DNA from: Paracidovorax anthurii
GTDB taxonomy: Bacteria > Pseudomonadota > Gammaproteobacteria > Burkholderiales > Burkholderiaceae_C
Direction: 5' to 3'
NCBI RefSeq assembly: GCF_003269065.1
Contig: NZ_QLTA01000041.1
Location: 1 to 49,275, forward strand
DNA length: 49,275 nucleotides
Both the position numbers and the translations under genes were made by a program. This document shows positions 29,403-39,170 of the stretch, one piece after another (positions within the stretch are counted from its first letter, which is position 1; each line of letters begins with the position of its first letter). The notes beneath the pieces were generated by a model. That model saw only the letters and a list, made by a program, of their open reading frames with translations. It was not told where the DNA came from and ran no database searches.

Positions 29403-31193
29403 TCACAAGCCCGGCAGTGGCATCGGAGACTCCACGGGTTTCACGTTCTTGATGGCATACACCGTGATATCCAGGGAACGACAGAGAAGGGAAGCCCCAC
29501 ATTCGCGCTCCGGCACTTGGCGACGACCGATGAGTTGCAGCCGCCGATCGGCAGCCAGCTCAGCATTGACAGCCGCCGCATTCTCAAGTATCCGATTATA
29601 GATCACGATTCTATTAATCCCATGATCAGCAAGATTGCCGATCGTCTGCGACTCTCCGATTTCACCATAGATAGGCCGCGCTTCTGGGTCCATTCTGAAA
29701 ACCCGGAGATCCTTTCCCCCAGCGATAGGCTTGTGATGAACGATCTGCCCCAGAGCCTCGAACAATGACGCAGTACCCCAACTCACATTGGAATAAACCA
29801 TAGGGTAGCTGGCTATCGCAGTGATCTGATCATCTTGCGCAAGGTCTTCATACACCGATGCCACTTGGCTGAAATCCGTCCTCTGGGTTACCGTGGGAGA
29901 GCCCGGAAAGACCTCCCACAAATAAAATGAGCACACGACCACAGCCAGAAAGATCTTGAGCAATGGCTTCCCCCGCCATTGCGCAAATATCATCGCCAAC
30001 AATATTGCCCCGAAAAAAGAGGCCAACTGAACGATGCGAGACACCCCGCGAAACATGTCAAAGAAGAAGAAATATATATGATTGACAGCGATGAACGCCG
30101 GAAAATTGGAAGACAAGATCACGGCCAAAACAAAGCATGCGAAAAGAGCCGCCCAGTATCTGATCCGCCACGCCCCACCGAAGAAACACGCCAAACCAAT
30201 CACCACCAGCAGTGAGTATCCCAAAAAGGCACCGACATCCACCGGCGCCGAAAATGGATAGATCTTCGAGCCGATGCCCGGCACCAAGGGAACACCTTGC
30301 TGAAATATCGCATTTTCCAGGACTCCTGCCGGCCTCACCAAATTAGACTGAACAGGATTGGTCAGCAAAAACCACTGTTGCTGTACAAATTGGATATTAA
30401 TCAGAAAAAGAAAAAACCCGCTCATTGCACAGTAGAGCATCAACTGGCCCAATTTCTCCCGCCATCCGGCAGGTTGCATGGCCAATACGATCGGCGTAAA
30501 TATCCAGCCGTAGAACGCCCAATAAGGATTGATGCCAAACTGCACGGCATTCAAAATGCAGGAGATTGCAAGATACCGCAACGCGCGGCACTCCAGGTAC
30601 CGAAAAAAGAAAAGGTAGACCAGCGGCAGCAACCAGAAATGGTTGTTGGACATCGACCCCCGCGAAAGCATCAGGAAATAGCCGGAAAACGCGAAAATTA
30701 TGGCTGCCAGCAGAGCCGCGAGATGCTGCCGCGTCAGGTGCCAGCAGAGAAGGTACATCGTGTAGGCGGACAGTGGATATGCGATCAATGCAGAGATATT
30801 GATCACGCGCACCAAGTCGCGCCATGTCCCGCCAGACAGTCTCACGCAAAGCGCGCGGATGTCATCCAGGAAATTATCGAAAGGAAACGGAGAGAGATCG
30901 TATCCAAACGGATAGGTCAGGGCATCGGCCAGTTTCATACTGGAGAATATATGACCCGTATGAACTTTCAGCCATATGAACCATAATGTTCCATCCGTAT
31001 CCACATCCGGCATCGAGTACACACTCGATATATCAACGCCAACCCAGCGGTGGGCAAAGAGCCCTGCCGTCAGCAGCGAGAAAATAGCGATGACTCCCAC
31101 ATGCCATTGCCATGGTATGTGGCCGGTATTGCCATAGCCAGTGTCCATCGCAAATGGCCCTGGCGTGCGTGCCGGCATCATCAGGTCAGGCAT
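29403..31193 (-). CDS. Polytopic membrane protein, GT-C/YfhO-like, unassigned
   Basis: 596 aa with about 11 hydrophobic helices and a soluble C-terminal region of about 150 residues. The first loop carries VYSMPDVDTDGTLWFIWLK and YPFGYDLSPFPFDNFLDD, acidic motifs that suit a GT-C or lipid-linked sugar enzyme. No exact family was recognised. The same N-terminal motif block is found in the truncated plus-strand gene at 34571-35050, so the two are paralogues. It sits between two GT genes. The ATG at 31193 has GGAA immediately upstream; other in-frame ATGs lie within the first 16 codons. Confidence 0.75.
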   Translation of the reverse strand: MPDLMMPARTPGPFAMDTGYGNTGHIPWQWHVGVIAIFSLLTAGLFAHRWVGVDISSVYSMPDVDTDGTLWFIWLKVHTGHIFSSMKLADALTYPFGYDLSPFPFDNFLDDIRALCVRLSGGTWRDLVRVINISALIAYPLSAYTMYLLCWHLTRQHLAALLAAIIFAFSGYFLMLSRGSMSNNHFWLLPLVYLFFFRYLECRALRYLAISCILNAVQFGINPYWAFYGWIFTPIVLAMQPAGWREKLGQLMLYCAMSGFFLFLINIQFVQQQWFLLTNPVQSNLVRPAGVLENAIFQQGVPLVPGIGSKIYPFSAPVDVGAFLGYSLLVVIGLACFFGGAWRIRYWAALFACFVLAVILSSNFPAFIAVNHIYFFFFDMFRGVSRIVQLASFFGAILLAMIFAQWRGKPLLKIFLAVVVCSFYLWEVFPGSPTVTQRTDFSQVASVYEDLAQDDQITAIASYPMVYSNVSWGTASLFEALGQIVHHKPIAGGKDLRVFRMDPEARPIYGEIGESQTIGNLADHGINRIVIYNRILENAAAVNAELAADRRLQLIGRRQVPERECGASLLCRSLDITVYAIKNVKPVESPMPLPGL

Positions 31194-31214
31194 TTCCAGT
31201 CAGTCAATTCATCG

Positions 31215-32153
31215 TTAGAAATTAAGCCGCTCGCGGATGATGTACACGGGACGATTGATCGCCTCCGTGTGGATGGCACCGATGTACAAGGACATCAAGC
31301 CCATCGCCATGAGCACCAGGCCGATGAAGAAGGTGTTGGCCACTACGACGATTGCCAGCGGCGTATACATTTGCTGCACCATCAGGAAATAGGACATCAA
31401 CATCCAGAAAAGCAGCCCGCCGCTGAGAAGCGTGATGAAAACGCCAATGTACCCAATGAGCCTCAGGGGGAAAAGCGAGAATGACGTGATGCTGGAGATC
31501 GCCATTTTCAAAAGGCGGGCGTACGAATATCCTGGAACGCCGGCCTCACGCGCACCGGCATGGAATTCCACATAGACCTTGCGAAACCCCATCCAATCCA
31601 TGATGCCGCGGAACATGGGCTGCTGATCGGTCACAGAGCGGAACGCTTCCACGACCTTTCTGTCGAACAGGCGGAAGTCGGTGGTTTGCGAAACCATGTC
31701 CAGGCCTGATATTTTCGACATCAGCCAGTAGTAGCCATGGGATCCCAATCTGCGCAGCAAGGGTTGCTTGTCGATGCCCGTCCGTATGGTGGCGACGACA
31801 TCCGCACCGCTGCCACGCCAAGTCTCGATCAGCGTGGGAATCAATTCCGGAGGGTGCTGCAGATCGGCATCCATGCATACGACGGCATCCGCATCGGAGG
31901 AATGGACACCCGCAGTCAATGCAACTTCTTTGCCGAAATTCCTGGAAAAATCGATGACCTTGATGTTCCCATGTTCTTGTGCCAGCGAGCGCAGCACTTC
32001 CATGGATCTATCAGAACTGCCATCGTTGACGAAGATATATTCGACAGATATATCCTGAACCTTCTCCAGCGCGCCGACGATCCTTCGGTGGAGATTACGG
32101 ATATTTTTTTCCTCGCAATAAACGGGAACGACAATCGCTATTTTCTTCATCAT
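31215..32153 (-). CDS. GtrB/DPM1-like polyprenyl-phosphate glycosyltransferase
   Basis: 312 aa GT2 enzyme. Motifs are KIAVVVPVY-type start (IAIVVPVYCEEKNI), FVNDGSSDRSMEVL, DFSRNFGKEVALTAGV and CMDADLQHPPELIP (DAD metal site). The C-terminal third has two membrane helices, IGYIGVFITLLSGGLLFWML and VVANTFFIGLVLMAMGLMSL. This family puts glucose or a similar sugar on undecaprenyl phosphate, and the lipid-linked sugar is then used in the periplasm by a GT-C enzyme. The 596-aa membrane protein next to it could be such a partner. ATG 32153 or 32150 starts the gene; upstream in-frame codons lack a ribosome-binding site. Confidence 0.9.
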   Translation of the reverse strand: MMKKIAIVVPVYCEEKNIRNLHRRIVGALEKVQDISVEYIFVNDGSSDRSMEVLRSLAQEHGNIKVIDFSRNFGKEVALTAGVHSSDADAVVCMDADLQHPPELIPTLIETWRGSGADVVATIRTGIDKQPLLRRLGSHGYYWLMSKISGLDMVSQTTDFRLFDRKVVEAFRSVTDQQPMFRGIMDWMGFRKVYVEFHAGAREAGVPGYSYARLLKMAISSITSFSLFPLRLIGYIGVFITLLSGGLLFWMLMSYFLMVQQMYTPLAIVVVANTFFIGLVLMAMGLMSLYIGAIHTEAINRPVYIIRERLNF

Positions 32154-32233
32154 TTCCAGGTATCGAATTGAATGGGCACCATATATCTTCCGGAATCTTG
32201 CAGTCTTTCTCGATACTCCAGAGCCCTTACATT

Positions 32234-33682
32234 TCAACGTCCGTAGGTGTCCTGCAACCGAACGATATCGTCTTCGCCCAGATAGCTGCCCGACTGGACT
32301 TCAATGATCTCCAGCGGAACCTTGCCCGGATTGGCCAGCCGATGGACGTGGCCGAGGGGAATATAGGTAGATTCGTTTTCACCCAGCAGGAAGGTCTCGT
32401 CGCCTTTGGTCACTTCAGCAGTGCCCTTGACGACCACCCAGTGCTCCGCGCGATGGTGGTGTTTCTGCAGGCTGAGGCTTGCCCCGGGATTGACCACGAT
32501 CCGCTTTACCTGGAAGCGGTCTCCATGGTCGATGGCGTCGTACCACCCCCAGGGTCTGTGCATCTTGCGGTGGTTTTGCGCCAGCACGTGGCCGCTGTCC
32601 CGCAGCGTTTCAACAATCTGCTTGACCTCTTGCGTTCGGCGCTTGTCTGCCACCAGCACCGCATCCGGCGTCTCGATGACCACGATGTGATCCAGTCCCA
32701 CGCCTGCCACCAGCCGGCTGCTGGAGAGAATGAAGGACTGCTCGCAATCATGGGCCACGACGTCGCCAATGATTGCATTGGAGCGCTCATCGCGCTCAGA
32801 CGCATCCCACACCGCCTGCCACGCTCCCACATCCGACCAGCCTACGCTCATGGGGACGACGCAGGCAGGGATGCCCAGTTGCAGCTGCTGGGGAAGACGC
32901 TCCATCACGGCATAGTCGATGGAGTCGGAAGGGCAGGCCATGAATGCCGCGTCGGCAGGGCGGATGAAGTCCAGATCATGCTGCGCATCCTGTAGGGCAG
33001 TCCGGCATGCGGCGGCGATGTCGGGGCGGCAGTGATCGATGGCAGACAGCCACACGCTGGCCCGCACCATGAACAGGCCGCTGTTCCAAAGGTAATCGCC
33101 GCTGTCGAGGTAGCGCTGCGCACGTTCCGCATCCGGCTTTTCCGCAAAGCTGGCGATGCGATCAACGCCTGGCCCCTGCGGCACGCCCCGCCGGATGTAG
33201 CCATACCCCGTCTCTGCGCGATCGGCAACGATTCCGAAGGTGATCATTGCGCCCGCACACGCATGGGGGAACGCTGTGCGCACCGCGGCATGGAACGCCG
33301 GAAGGTCGGCCATCGCATGGTCTGCGGGCATGACCAGCATGACCGGGTCGGCGCCATCGGCCAGGGCCTGCAGCGCCGCCAGCGTGAGCGCCGGCGCGGT
33401 GTTGCGTCCGCAAGGCTCCAGGAGAATACGGGCCTTCTGGATGCCTACCGCCATCAGTTGGCTTGCCGCCAGGAAACGATGCTCCTTGTTACAAACCAGC
33501 ATGGGCGATGGAGCCATCGCAATATCGGAGCCCAGCCCGGCCAGCCGCAGCGCAGTTTGCTGCAGCATGGTTTGCGGCCCTGTCAGGGACAGGAATTGCT
33601 TCGGGTAGGTTTCCCTGGACAGAGGCCACAGGCGCGTGCCGGAGCCGCCACACAAGATGACGGAAAGCAGTTGATCGGTCAT
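32234..33682 (-). CDS. manC: Mannose-1-phosphate guanylyltransferase / mannose-6-phosphate isomerase
   Basis: 482 aa, the bifunctional ManC/CpsB type. The pyrophosphorylase signature GGSGTRLWPLSRETYPKQF starts the N-terminal domain, and SFAEKP is the FVEKP-like sugar-phosphate motif. The C-terminal type II isomerase cupin contains RPWGWYDAIDHGDRFQVK, LSLQKHHHRAEHWVVVKG and YIPLGHVHRLANPG. It supplies GDP-mannose for GMD, ColD and ColC. ManB (phosphomannomutase) is not in the window. It overlaps the DUF2304 gene by 4 bp (33679-33682). Confidence 0.96.
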   Translation of the reverse strand: MTDQLLSVILCGGSGTRLWPLSRETYPKQFLSLTGPQTMLQQTALRLAGLGSDIAMAPSPMLVCNKEHRFLAASQLMAVGIQKARILLEPCGRNTAPALTLAALQALADGADPVMLVMPADHAMADLPAFHAAVRTAFPHACAGAMITFGIVADRAETGYGYIRRGVPQGPGVDRIASFAEKPDAERAQRYLDSGDYLWNSGLFMVRASVWLSAIDHCRPDIAAACRTALQDAQHDLDFIRPADAAFMACPSDSIDYAVMERLPQQLQLGIPACVVPMSVGWSDVGAWQAVWDASERDERSNAIIGDVVAHDCEQSFILSSSRLVAGVGLDHIVVIETPDAVLVADKRRTQEVKQIVETLRDSGHVLAQNHRKMHRPWGWYDAIDHGDRFQVKRIVVNPGASLSLQKHHHRAEHWVVVKGTAEVTKGDETFLLGENESTYIPLGHVHRLANPGKVPLEIIEVQSGSYLGEDDIVRLQDTYGR

Positions 33683-34047
33683 GGCGAAGAATGAAAAACG
33701 GAATCGCGGCGCAGGCTCTCGTTATCTGCCTCCAGCAGGGCCAGCCGCTGGTTCAGCCTGCGGACGTCCCGTTCTATCCGCGTGTTCACCATGTCGCCGT
33801 GGAGCGCCTTGACCAACAAGACCATCGAAGACAGCAGAAGCAGCAAGGCCGGGGGGTAGCTGATGCCCAACAATGCCGCAAGGCGATCGATGAGCCCGGG
33901 CCATGCACCGAGCAGTGCAGCGAAACAAGCGACGACGACCCAGAAGAGGCCGTGCATCAGATAGAGGTGGTCCCGACGGATCAGATAGAGGATCAGGCCT
34001 GCCAATCCAATACCCATCAGTGCGGTGGTTGCTTGCAGGGATGCCAT
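33679..34047 (-). CDS. DUF2304 small membrane protein
   Basis: 122 aa. Three hydrophobic helices (ALMGIGLAGLILYLI, LFWVVVACFAALLGAWP, PPALLLLLSSMVLLVKAL) are followed by a basic and acidic coiled tail, VRRLNQRLALLEADNESLRR. This is the DUF2304 layout, often the first or last gene of glycan loci. Such proteins have been proposed to partner with GtrB-type transferases, which fits the GtrB-like gene just downstream of manC. It is the first gene of the minus-strand array. ATG 34047 gives MASLQATTALMG. Confidence 0.8.
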   Translation of the reverse strand: MASLQATTALMGIGLAGLILYLIRRDHLYLMHGLFWVVVACFAALLGAWPGLIDRLAALLGISYPPALLLLLSSMVLLVKALHGDMVNTRIERDVRRLNQRLALLEADNESLRRDSVFHSSP

Positions 34048-34570
34048 CGGACTCCGGTATTTGTGTGCATGTGGACGCTTGACGGCAGTTGGCGCACGCC
34101 GTGGTCTTGAGTCTTCGCACGAGAGTGAACTCGCGGCTCCGCCAGCCGCCCTCAACGACTGTCGCCCGGAGAGCGGCGATTGTAGTCGGCGATATAACCG
34201 ACCGCCAGCCAATACGACTGGGATGCAAACAGGGATTTTGCCTTCGGCAATCGGCGAGAAATCGCGCACCTCGGCGTACCTGGGGTAGCCCACGCTCCCG
34301 CCTCGTATGTCGATCGATTCATAACCCGCCGAACTACCCCGTTATAAAGAAGAGCAACCATCCTGCAACTGCAACCTGCGCGTGACAAACTTTCGGAGAA
34401 AGCTCACAGGGTGTTACAGTACGCCGCGCCATTGGCGGCCTGGAGGGGAAGCCGCGCGGGAAGATCAGAAATAGCCATGAAAGACAGTTGCCCGGCCTGG
34501 ATTCAGCAGCGCATCGACGAAAATAGCAAACCCCTTGGGGCGCAGTGCGCCATACCCGCCGCAAATACCA
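34048..34570. other. Divergent intergenic region at the head of the polysaccharide locus
   Basis: About 520 bp lie between the DUF2304 start (minus) and the truncated membrane gene (plus). It should hold the main promoter of the polysaccharide array, but no convincing -35/-10 pair was found. GGCGGGAGCGTG on the minus strand at 34291-34302 differs from the enterobacterial ops element by one base, at position 6 (T to G), so RfaH-type control is doubtful. A plus-strand frame at 34477-34602 (41 codons) and minus-strand frames here have no recognisable homology. Confidence 0.4.
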
Positions 34571-35050
34571 ATGCTGCGCAAAACGATCGACATGCTCTTT
34601 GAAAAACTGCGAGAAAGGCCTCTGTCAGCGATCCAGCGATATTCAGCGGCGTGCATTCTCTTCATCGGACTGACCGCGGTACTTTTCAGCCATCGCTGGT
34701 GGTCTGTGGATCCGTTCTCCGTGTATTCCATGCCGGATGTCGATACCGACGGCACGCTGTGGTTCATCTGGCTCAAGGCCCATTCCGGCAAGCTGTTCAC
34801 CAGCGTGGAGCTGACCCCTCTGCTCAGCTATCCGTTTGGATTCGATCTTGCGCCCTTTCCATTCGACAACCTGATCGACGACCTTCGTGCAGCCGCCATC
34901 CATCTGGCAGGCGGAGGATGGAGAGCCGCCGTGTTTGTCATCAACGCGTCGGCGCTGATCGCATACCCTTTGTCGGGATGCACCATGTACTTGCTGTGCT
35001 GGCATATCACCCGCGAGCACCGGGCATCGCTGGCGGGTGCCATCATCTTT
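34571..35050 (+). pseudogene. Truncated paralogue of the 596-aa membrane protein
   Basis: The first 160 codons of a gene like that at 29403-31193. Shared blocks are VYSMPDVDTDGTLWFIWLK, a YPFGFDLAPFPFDN stretch and SALIAYPLSGCTMYLLCW. The frame runs to AGAIIFG and then enters the IS5-family element, whose inverted repeat starts at 35051; translation would continue 15 codons into the IS to a stop at 35096-35098. The missing 430 codons are not found beyond the IS. The start could be ATG 34571 or 34592; neither has a good ribosome-binding site. It is on the opposite strand from its paralogue. Confidence 0.85.
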
Positions 35051-36333
35051 GGGAACCTCTCACAACTGTCGCCAGCCAGTTTTTCGGGTGTGCCGTAAAG
35101 ATTCCAGCGCCTCGAATGCGCCCGGACACCTGCACGGTGGGCCGCAGCCCATGCCCCGGGGCCTTTTCGCCCCGTAATGCTCACGCTTTTGCCGGTTGCA
35201 GGCGCACCCGTGCCTCGGCAGTCGCAGGCTTGAAGAACGCATCCACTCCCCACTCCAGGAAGCACGCCAGGCGCTTCATGTTGTAGCAGGCGGCCATCAT
35301 CGTCATGCACACCGTGGCGCGGGCCTGCCCGATGGTGCGCACGAACTTGCCTCCCAGGTGACGGAGGCCGGCAAACACGTGTTCCACCTTGGCACGCTTC
35401 TTTGCGATGTGCTGGTTGCGCCGCTTCTGGCACTCGCTCAGTGGCTTGCCCGGCCGCGCCCTGCGCTGCATCGCGTCCACGAAGCCCAGCGCCTTGAGCA
35501 TCTGCCGCCTCTGGCGGCTCGGGTACGCCCTGTCCGTATGCACTGCACGCCCGGTGTTGTGCATGTCCAGCACCTCATCGAAGTGGTGCCCGTCGTGCTC
35601 GCTGGCCGTGCCTGTGCAGATCCGGCGGATGAAGCTGTGCTTGAGATCCACGCTCACGCTTAGCTTGTAGCCGAAGTAGCTCTTGCCGTGCTTCTTCGTG
35701 TGCGTGGCATCCACGTCCTTTTGCCTGCGCTCGGCCTCGCCTCACTCGGGCGTTCTGCCTTCGGCCAAGGCCTCGCGCTCCTGCCTGTCCAGGTGCTGGC
35801 GCGGTGCGGGCACCAGCGTCGCATCGATGGCCTGCCCGCCCCTGGCGATGTAGCCGTGGCGCTGCAGTTGCGCATCCACCCCCTGGAGCAGGGCCGTCGC
35901 CCCGTCCACGCCCAGGCGTTCGCCGAAGCGCCAGATGGTGTTGCGGTCCGGTACGTTCATCGCATCCTGCAGAAGGCAAAACCGCTGGTAGCTCGCCCGG
36001 TCCAGCAACTGGTACTCCATCTGCTCATCGGACAGGTTGTACAGCCGCTTTAGGACCAGGATGCGCACCATGACCTCGGTGGGGTAAGCGGGCCTGCCGC
36101 CCCGGCGGCCATCCCCGCGTTCGATCAACGCATCCACCAGCCGGGCCAGTTCGCCGAAGTCGATGTGCCGCGCAATGACCTGCAGCGGATCGCCCACCTC
36201 ATCGCGCTTGTGCTGGCGCGAAGCCTCTGCGAACAGGTCGAACTTCACTGCACTGCGTGGGGTGATCATGGCTATTGGCGCCTCAGGTGTTCTCGGTCAG
36301 AAAGAGAGTGTGGCTGGGTTTTGAGAGGTTCCC
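35051..36333 (-). mobile_element. IS5-family insertion sequence with degenerate transposase
   Basis: The element is 1283 bp, bounded by inverted repeats GGGAACCTCTCACAAC (35051-35066) and its complement (36318-36333), which match at 15 of 16 positions. The flanks do not show a target-site duplication: CTTT on the left and CCTA on the right. The right flank does not continue the interrupted gene, so deletion beside the element or recombination between two copies is likely. The transposase is on the minus strand and is described separately. Confidence 0.9.
35181..36269 (-). pseudogene. IS5-family transposase with an in-frame stop
   Basis: 363 codons including the stop. The N-terminal part reads ARLVDALIERGDGRRGGRP, then MVRILVLKRLYNLSDEQMEY and SYQRFCLLQDAMNVPDRNTI. 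The C-terminal part has KKHGKSYFGYKLSVSVD and the DDE-type Glu region AKKRAKVEHVFAGLRHLGG. At 35742-35744 a TGA stops the frame between EGRTPE and GEAERRQKDVDATH; the codon is probably a former TGG. Both halves stay in the same frame, so a single base change disabled it. Without the stop it would be a full-length transposase. Confidence 0.9.
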
Positions 36334-36497
36334 CCTAGGCTTCTTCCTTCGTTCACTTCTCAGCTCCTCTTGCGGGATTCTCCCGGGCTGAGCTATGAAC
36401 TCCAGCGTTCGGGGCAACCTCACCTACAGAGCTGACAGGCACCCCAGCAGAGCAAGGCACTTGTCTTTTACACGCCACAAAGTCACCGCCGTCCTTT

Positions 36498-37376
36498 TCA
36501 GGAAAACCTCATCCTAAATTTTTTCATCGGAAAAAACTGAGTCATTCCATCCTTGTCCTCGTAGTGAGCATCAATTATTTTCAGCATACCTTCGCCGCAT
36601 ATCACAACAGGTTTTCCCTGTTTGGCGAACAACACTTTCCCCGGGTGCCTGTTCTCAACCACAACATCTGGGTACTCTTCAACGCTCAACAGTCGGACAA
36701 CCCTGCCATCCAACAAGGTAGAGGCGCCTTTGTAGGGAAAACTCACCGCATCCACAAATCGCCTGATGCTGGCTGCACTGTTATTCCATTCGATTCTGTA
36801 ATCCTCTTCATCACGCCACACGCTATAGGTCGCAAAATTCTCATCCTGGGGGACTGCATTCAATAACTCTCCACGCGCTAATTTCCCAAGAACACTATGT
36901 GCGCAAGAGATGTAATTTTCATTGTTCACCTTTATGGCATCTGATATTTTTATCGGATATGCCACCAAACTCTTCGACTGCGCAATTAAATCACCCCTAT
37001 CGAAATCATCTGCACCCAATATGGCACTAACGCCTATCTCAGGCTCTCCATTCACGAGCGAATTTACAAGCGGGGCAAAACCCCTGTACTTCGGCAAAAT
37101 AGAGTCGTGAAAAACGATCAGCTTATCAGACGGATGACTTATCAACCAACGCCATGAAACAGCAACCACGTACTCGGATTCAATGCCTGAAAAATCCTCT
37201 CGGCAAATCCAGGGAACCCCCATTTCTTCACAGAGACAAATGATTCTTTCGGAGTAGTCTTCAAGGACAGAAGTATCAAAACCTACCACAACAAGGCGAA
37301 AAAGAGACCTATAATCATCCAAGGTTCCCCTCAGAAAATCATACCCTTTCTCTGTCATCAAAAAGAGTGTCAGCAC
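36498..37376 (-). CDS. Formyltransferase, probably sugar N-formyltransferase
   Basis: About 292 aa. The N10-formyl-THF transferase core is present: VFHDSILPKYRGFAPLVNSL (the HxSLLPxxRG motif), then ILGADDFDRGDLIAQ, with the catalytic His and Asp. The C-terminal region VFPYKGA-type (FPYKGASTLLDGRVVRLLSV) is shared with sugar formyltransferases and Fmt. It lacks the Fmt N-terminus; VLTLFLMTEKGYDFLRGTL begins the protein and the start is not sure (GTG 37376 or ATG 37355). It is AT-rich: 20 of 60 bases G/C at 36901-36960, far below the flanks. It lies on the same strand as the polysaccharide array, but cut off from it by the IS5 element. Formylation of a 4-amino-4,6-dideoxy sugar is an inference. 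Confidence 0.75.
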   Translation of the reverse strand: MLTLFLMTEKGYDFLRGTLDDYRSLFRLVVVGFDTSVLEDYSERIICLCEEMGVPWICREDFSGIESEYVVAVSWRWLISHPSDKLIVFHDSILPKYRGFAPLVNSLVNGEPEIGVSAILGADDFDRGDLIAQSKSLVAYPIKISDAIKVNNENYISCAHSVLGKLARGELLNAVPQDENFATYSVWRDEEDYRIEWNNSAASIRRFVDAVSFPYKGASTLLDGRVVRLLSVEEYPDVVVENRHPGKVLFAKQGKPVVICGEGMLKIIDAHYEDKDGMTQFFPMKKFRMRFS

Positions 37377-37411
37377 ACCACCTCCATTATCTTCAAAATC
37401 AAAAATCCGGC

Positions 37412-37531
37412 GTCTCAAATCTGAGGTGCAACACCGCAGTTTGATATTGAGTTTCCGTCTCAGTGAATGGTAGCAGCCTGCAGCAGCGCAATGGCCTGCA
37501 TGAGCCGCTGGAACGCTTGGGAACCTCGGCG
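37412..37531 (-). mobile_element. IS30-like remnant, 3' end
   Basis: Starts with a terminal repeat GTCTCAAATCTGAGGTGCAACAC-type sequence (37412-37434) and contains on the minus strand the end of an open frame reading FQRLMQAIALLQAATIH before a stop. It is cut at 37532 by a second, oppositely oriented copy of the same repeat. Assignment to IS30 rests on the repeat and on the N-terminus next door; this half is weaker. Confidence 0.45.
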
Positions 37532-37621
37532 GTCTCAAATCTGAAATGCAACACCCAGCCCATGAGGTAGGGTGTGAAGATGACGAGAAGATTCCAGCAG
37601 TTGCAGCCTGAAGAGCGGGTG
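37532..37621 (+). mobile_element. IS30-like remnant, 5' end
   Basis: The terminal repeat at 37532-37554 matches that at 37412-37434 at 21 of 23 positions. It is followed by ATG 37580 and the start of an IS30-type transposase, MTRRFQQLQPEERV. The frame is cut after 14 codons by the end of the IS3-family element at 37622. The rest of the element is not found beyond the IS3 copy. Confidence 0.6.
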
Positions 37622-37671
37622 TGAATCGCCCCGGGTTTTAGGGAGGCTCCGATCTTTGAGAGGATGGAGCC

Positions 37672-37992
37672 ATGAGGAAGTCGAACAAGTTCTCACCCGA
37701 GGTCCGTGAGCGTGCGGTGAGGATGGTGCAGGAGCACCGTGGGGAGTACCCGTCGTTGTGGGCGGCCATCGAGTCCATCGCACCCAAGATTGGCTGCGTG
37801 CCGCAGCACCTTGAACGAATGGGTCAAGCGCGCTGAGGTCTATGCCGGCGTGCGCGAAGGCATCACGAGCAGTGACGCCCAGCGGATGAAGGAGCTGGAG
37901 CGCGAGAACAAGGAACTGCGCCGGGCCAACGAGATATTGAAGCTGGCCAGCGCGTTTTTCGCCCAGGCGGAGCTCGACCGCCGGCTCAAGTC

Positions 37993-37996
<4 letters not shown>
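37672..37996 (+). pseudogene. IS3-family transposase orfA, frameshifted
   Basis: The HTH part starts [19 protein letters not shown] and runs to KIGCVPQ. A one-base insertion near 37804-37810 then shifts the frame, and the rest, [17 protein letters not shown], then the leucine-zipper [18 protein letters not shown], is read in the next frame to TGA 37994. The normal product is about 108 aa. orfB follows in the -1 frame relative to the second piece, as usual for programmed frameshifting in IS3. Confidence 0.85.
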
Positions 37997-38931
<935 letters not shown>

Positions 38932-38933
38932 CA

Positions 38934-39170
38934 GTTTGGCGAGTTAGCCCGGCTGGTGGATGCGCTCATCGAACGCGGCGAGGGCCGCAAGGGTGTCCGG
39001 CCCGCCTATCCCACTTAGGTGATGGTGCGCATCCTGGTCTTGAAGCGGCTGTACTTGCCTTTCGGGTGAGCAGACGGAGCACCAATTGCTGGACCGCGCG
39101 AGCTACCAGCGCTTTTGCCCACTGCAGGATGCGAGGAACGTGTCGGACCGCAACACGATCTGAACTTCGG
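38934..39170 (+). mobile_element. IS5-family transposase remnant
   Basis: An internal fragment of the same IS5 type as the element at 35051-36333, in the opposite orientation. It reads GELARLVDALIERGEGRKGV, then a TAG (39016-39018) in place of Glu, then VMVRILVLKRLY. A frameshift follows, and another frame gives LLDRASYQRFCPLQDARNV. Neither terminal repeat is present. It fuses into the LysR fragment between about 39163 and 39176. Confidence 0.85.

Noticed and set aside
34477-34602. 41-codon plus-strand frame upstream of the truncated membrane gene
   Set aside because: No ribosome-binding site and no recognisable sequence; it overlaps the membrane gene start.
35742-35744. TGA in the IS5 transposase as a selenocysteine or programmed readthrough site
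   Set aside because: No SECIS-like hairpin or known IS5 recoding is seen, and similar stops in the neighbouring dead IS3 point to decay.
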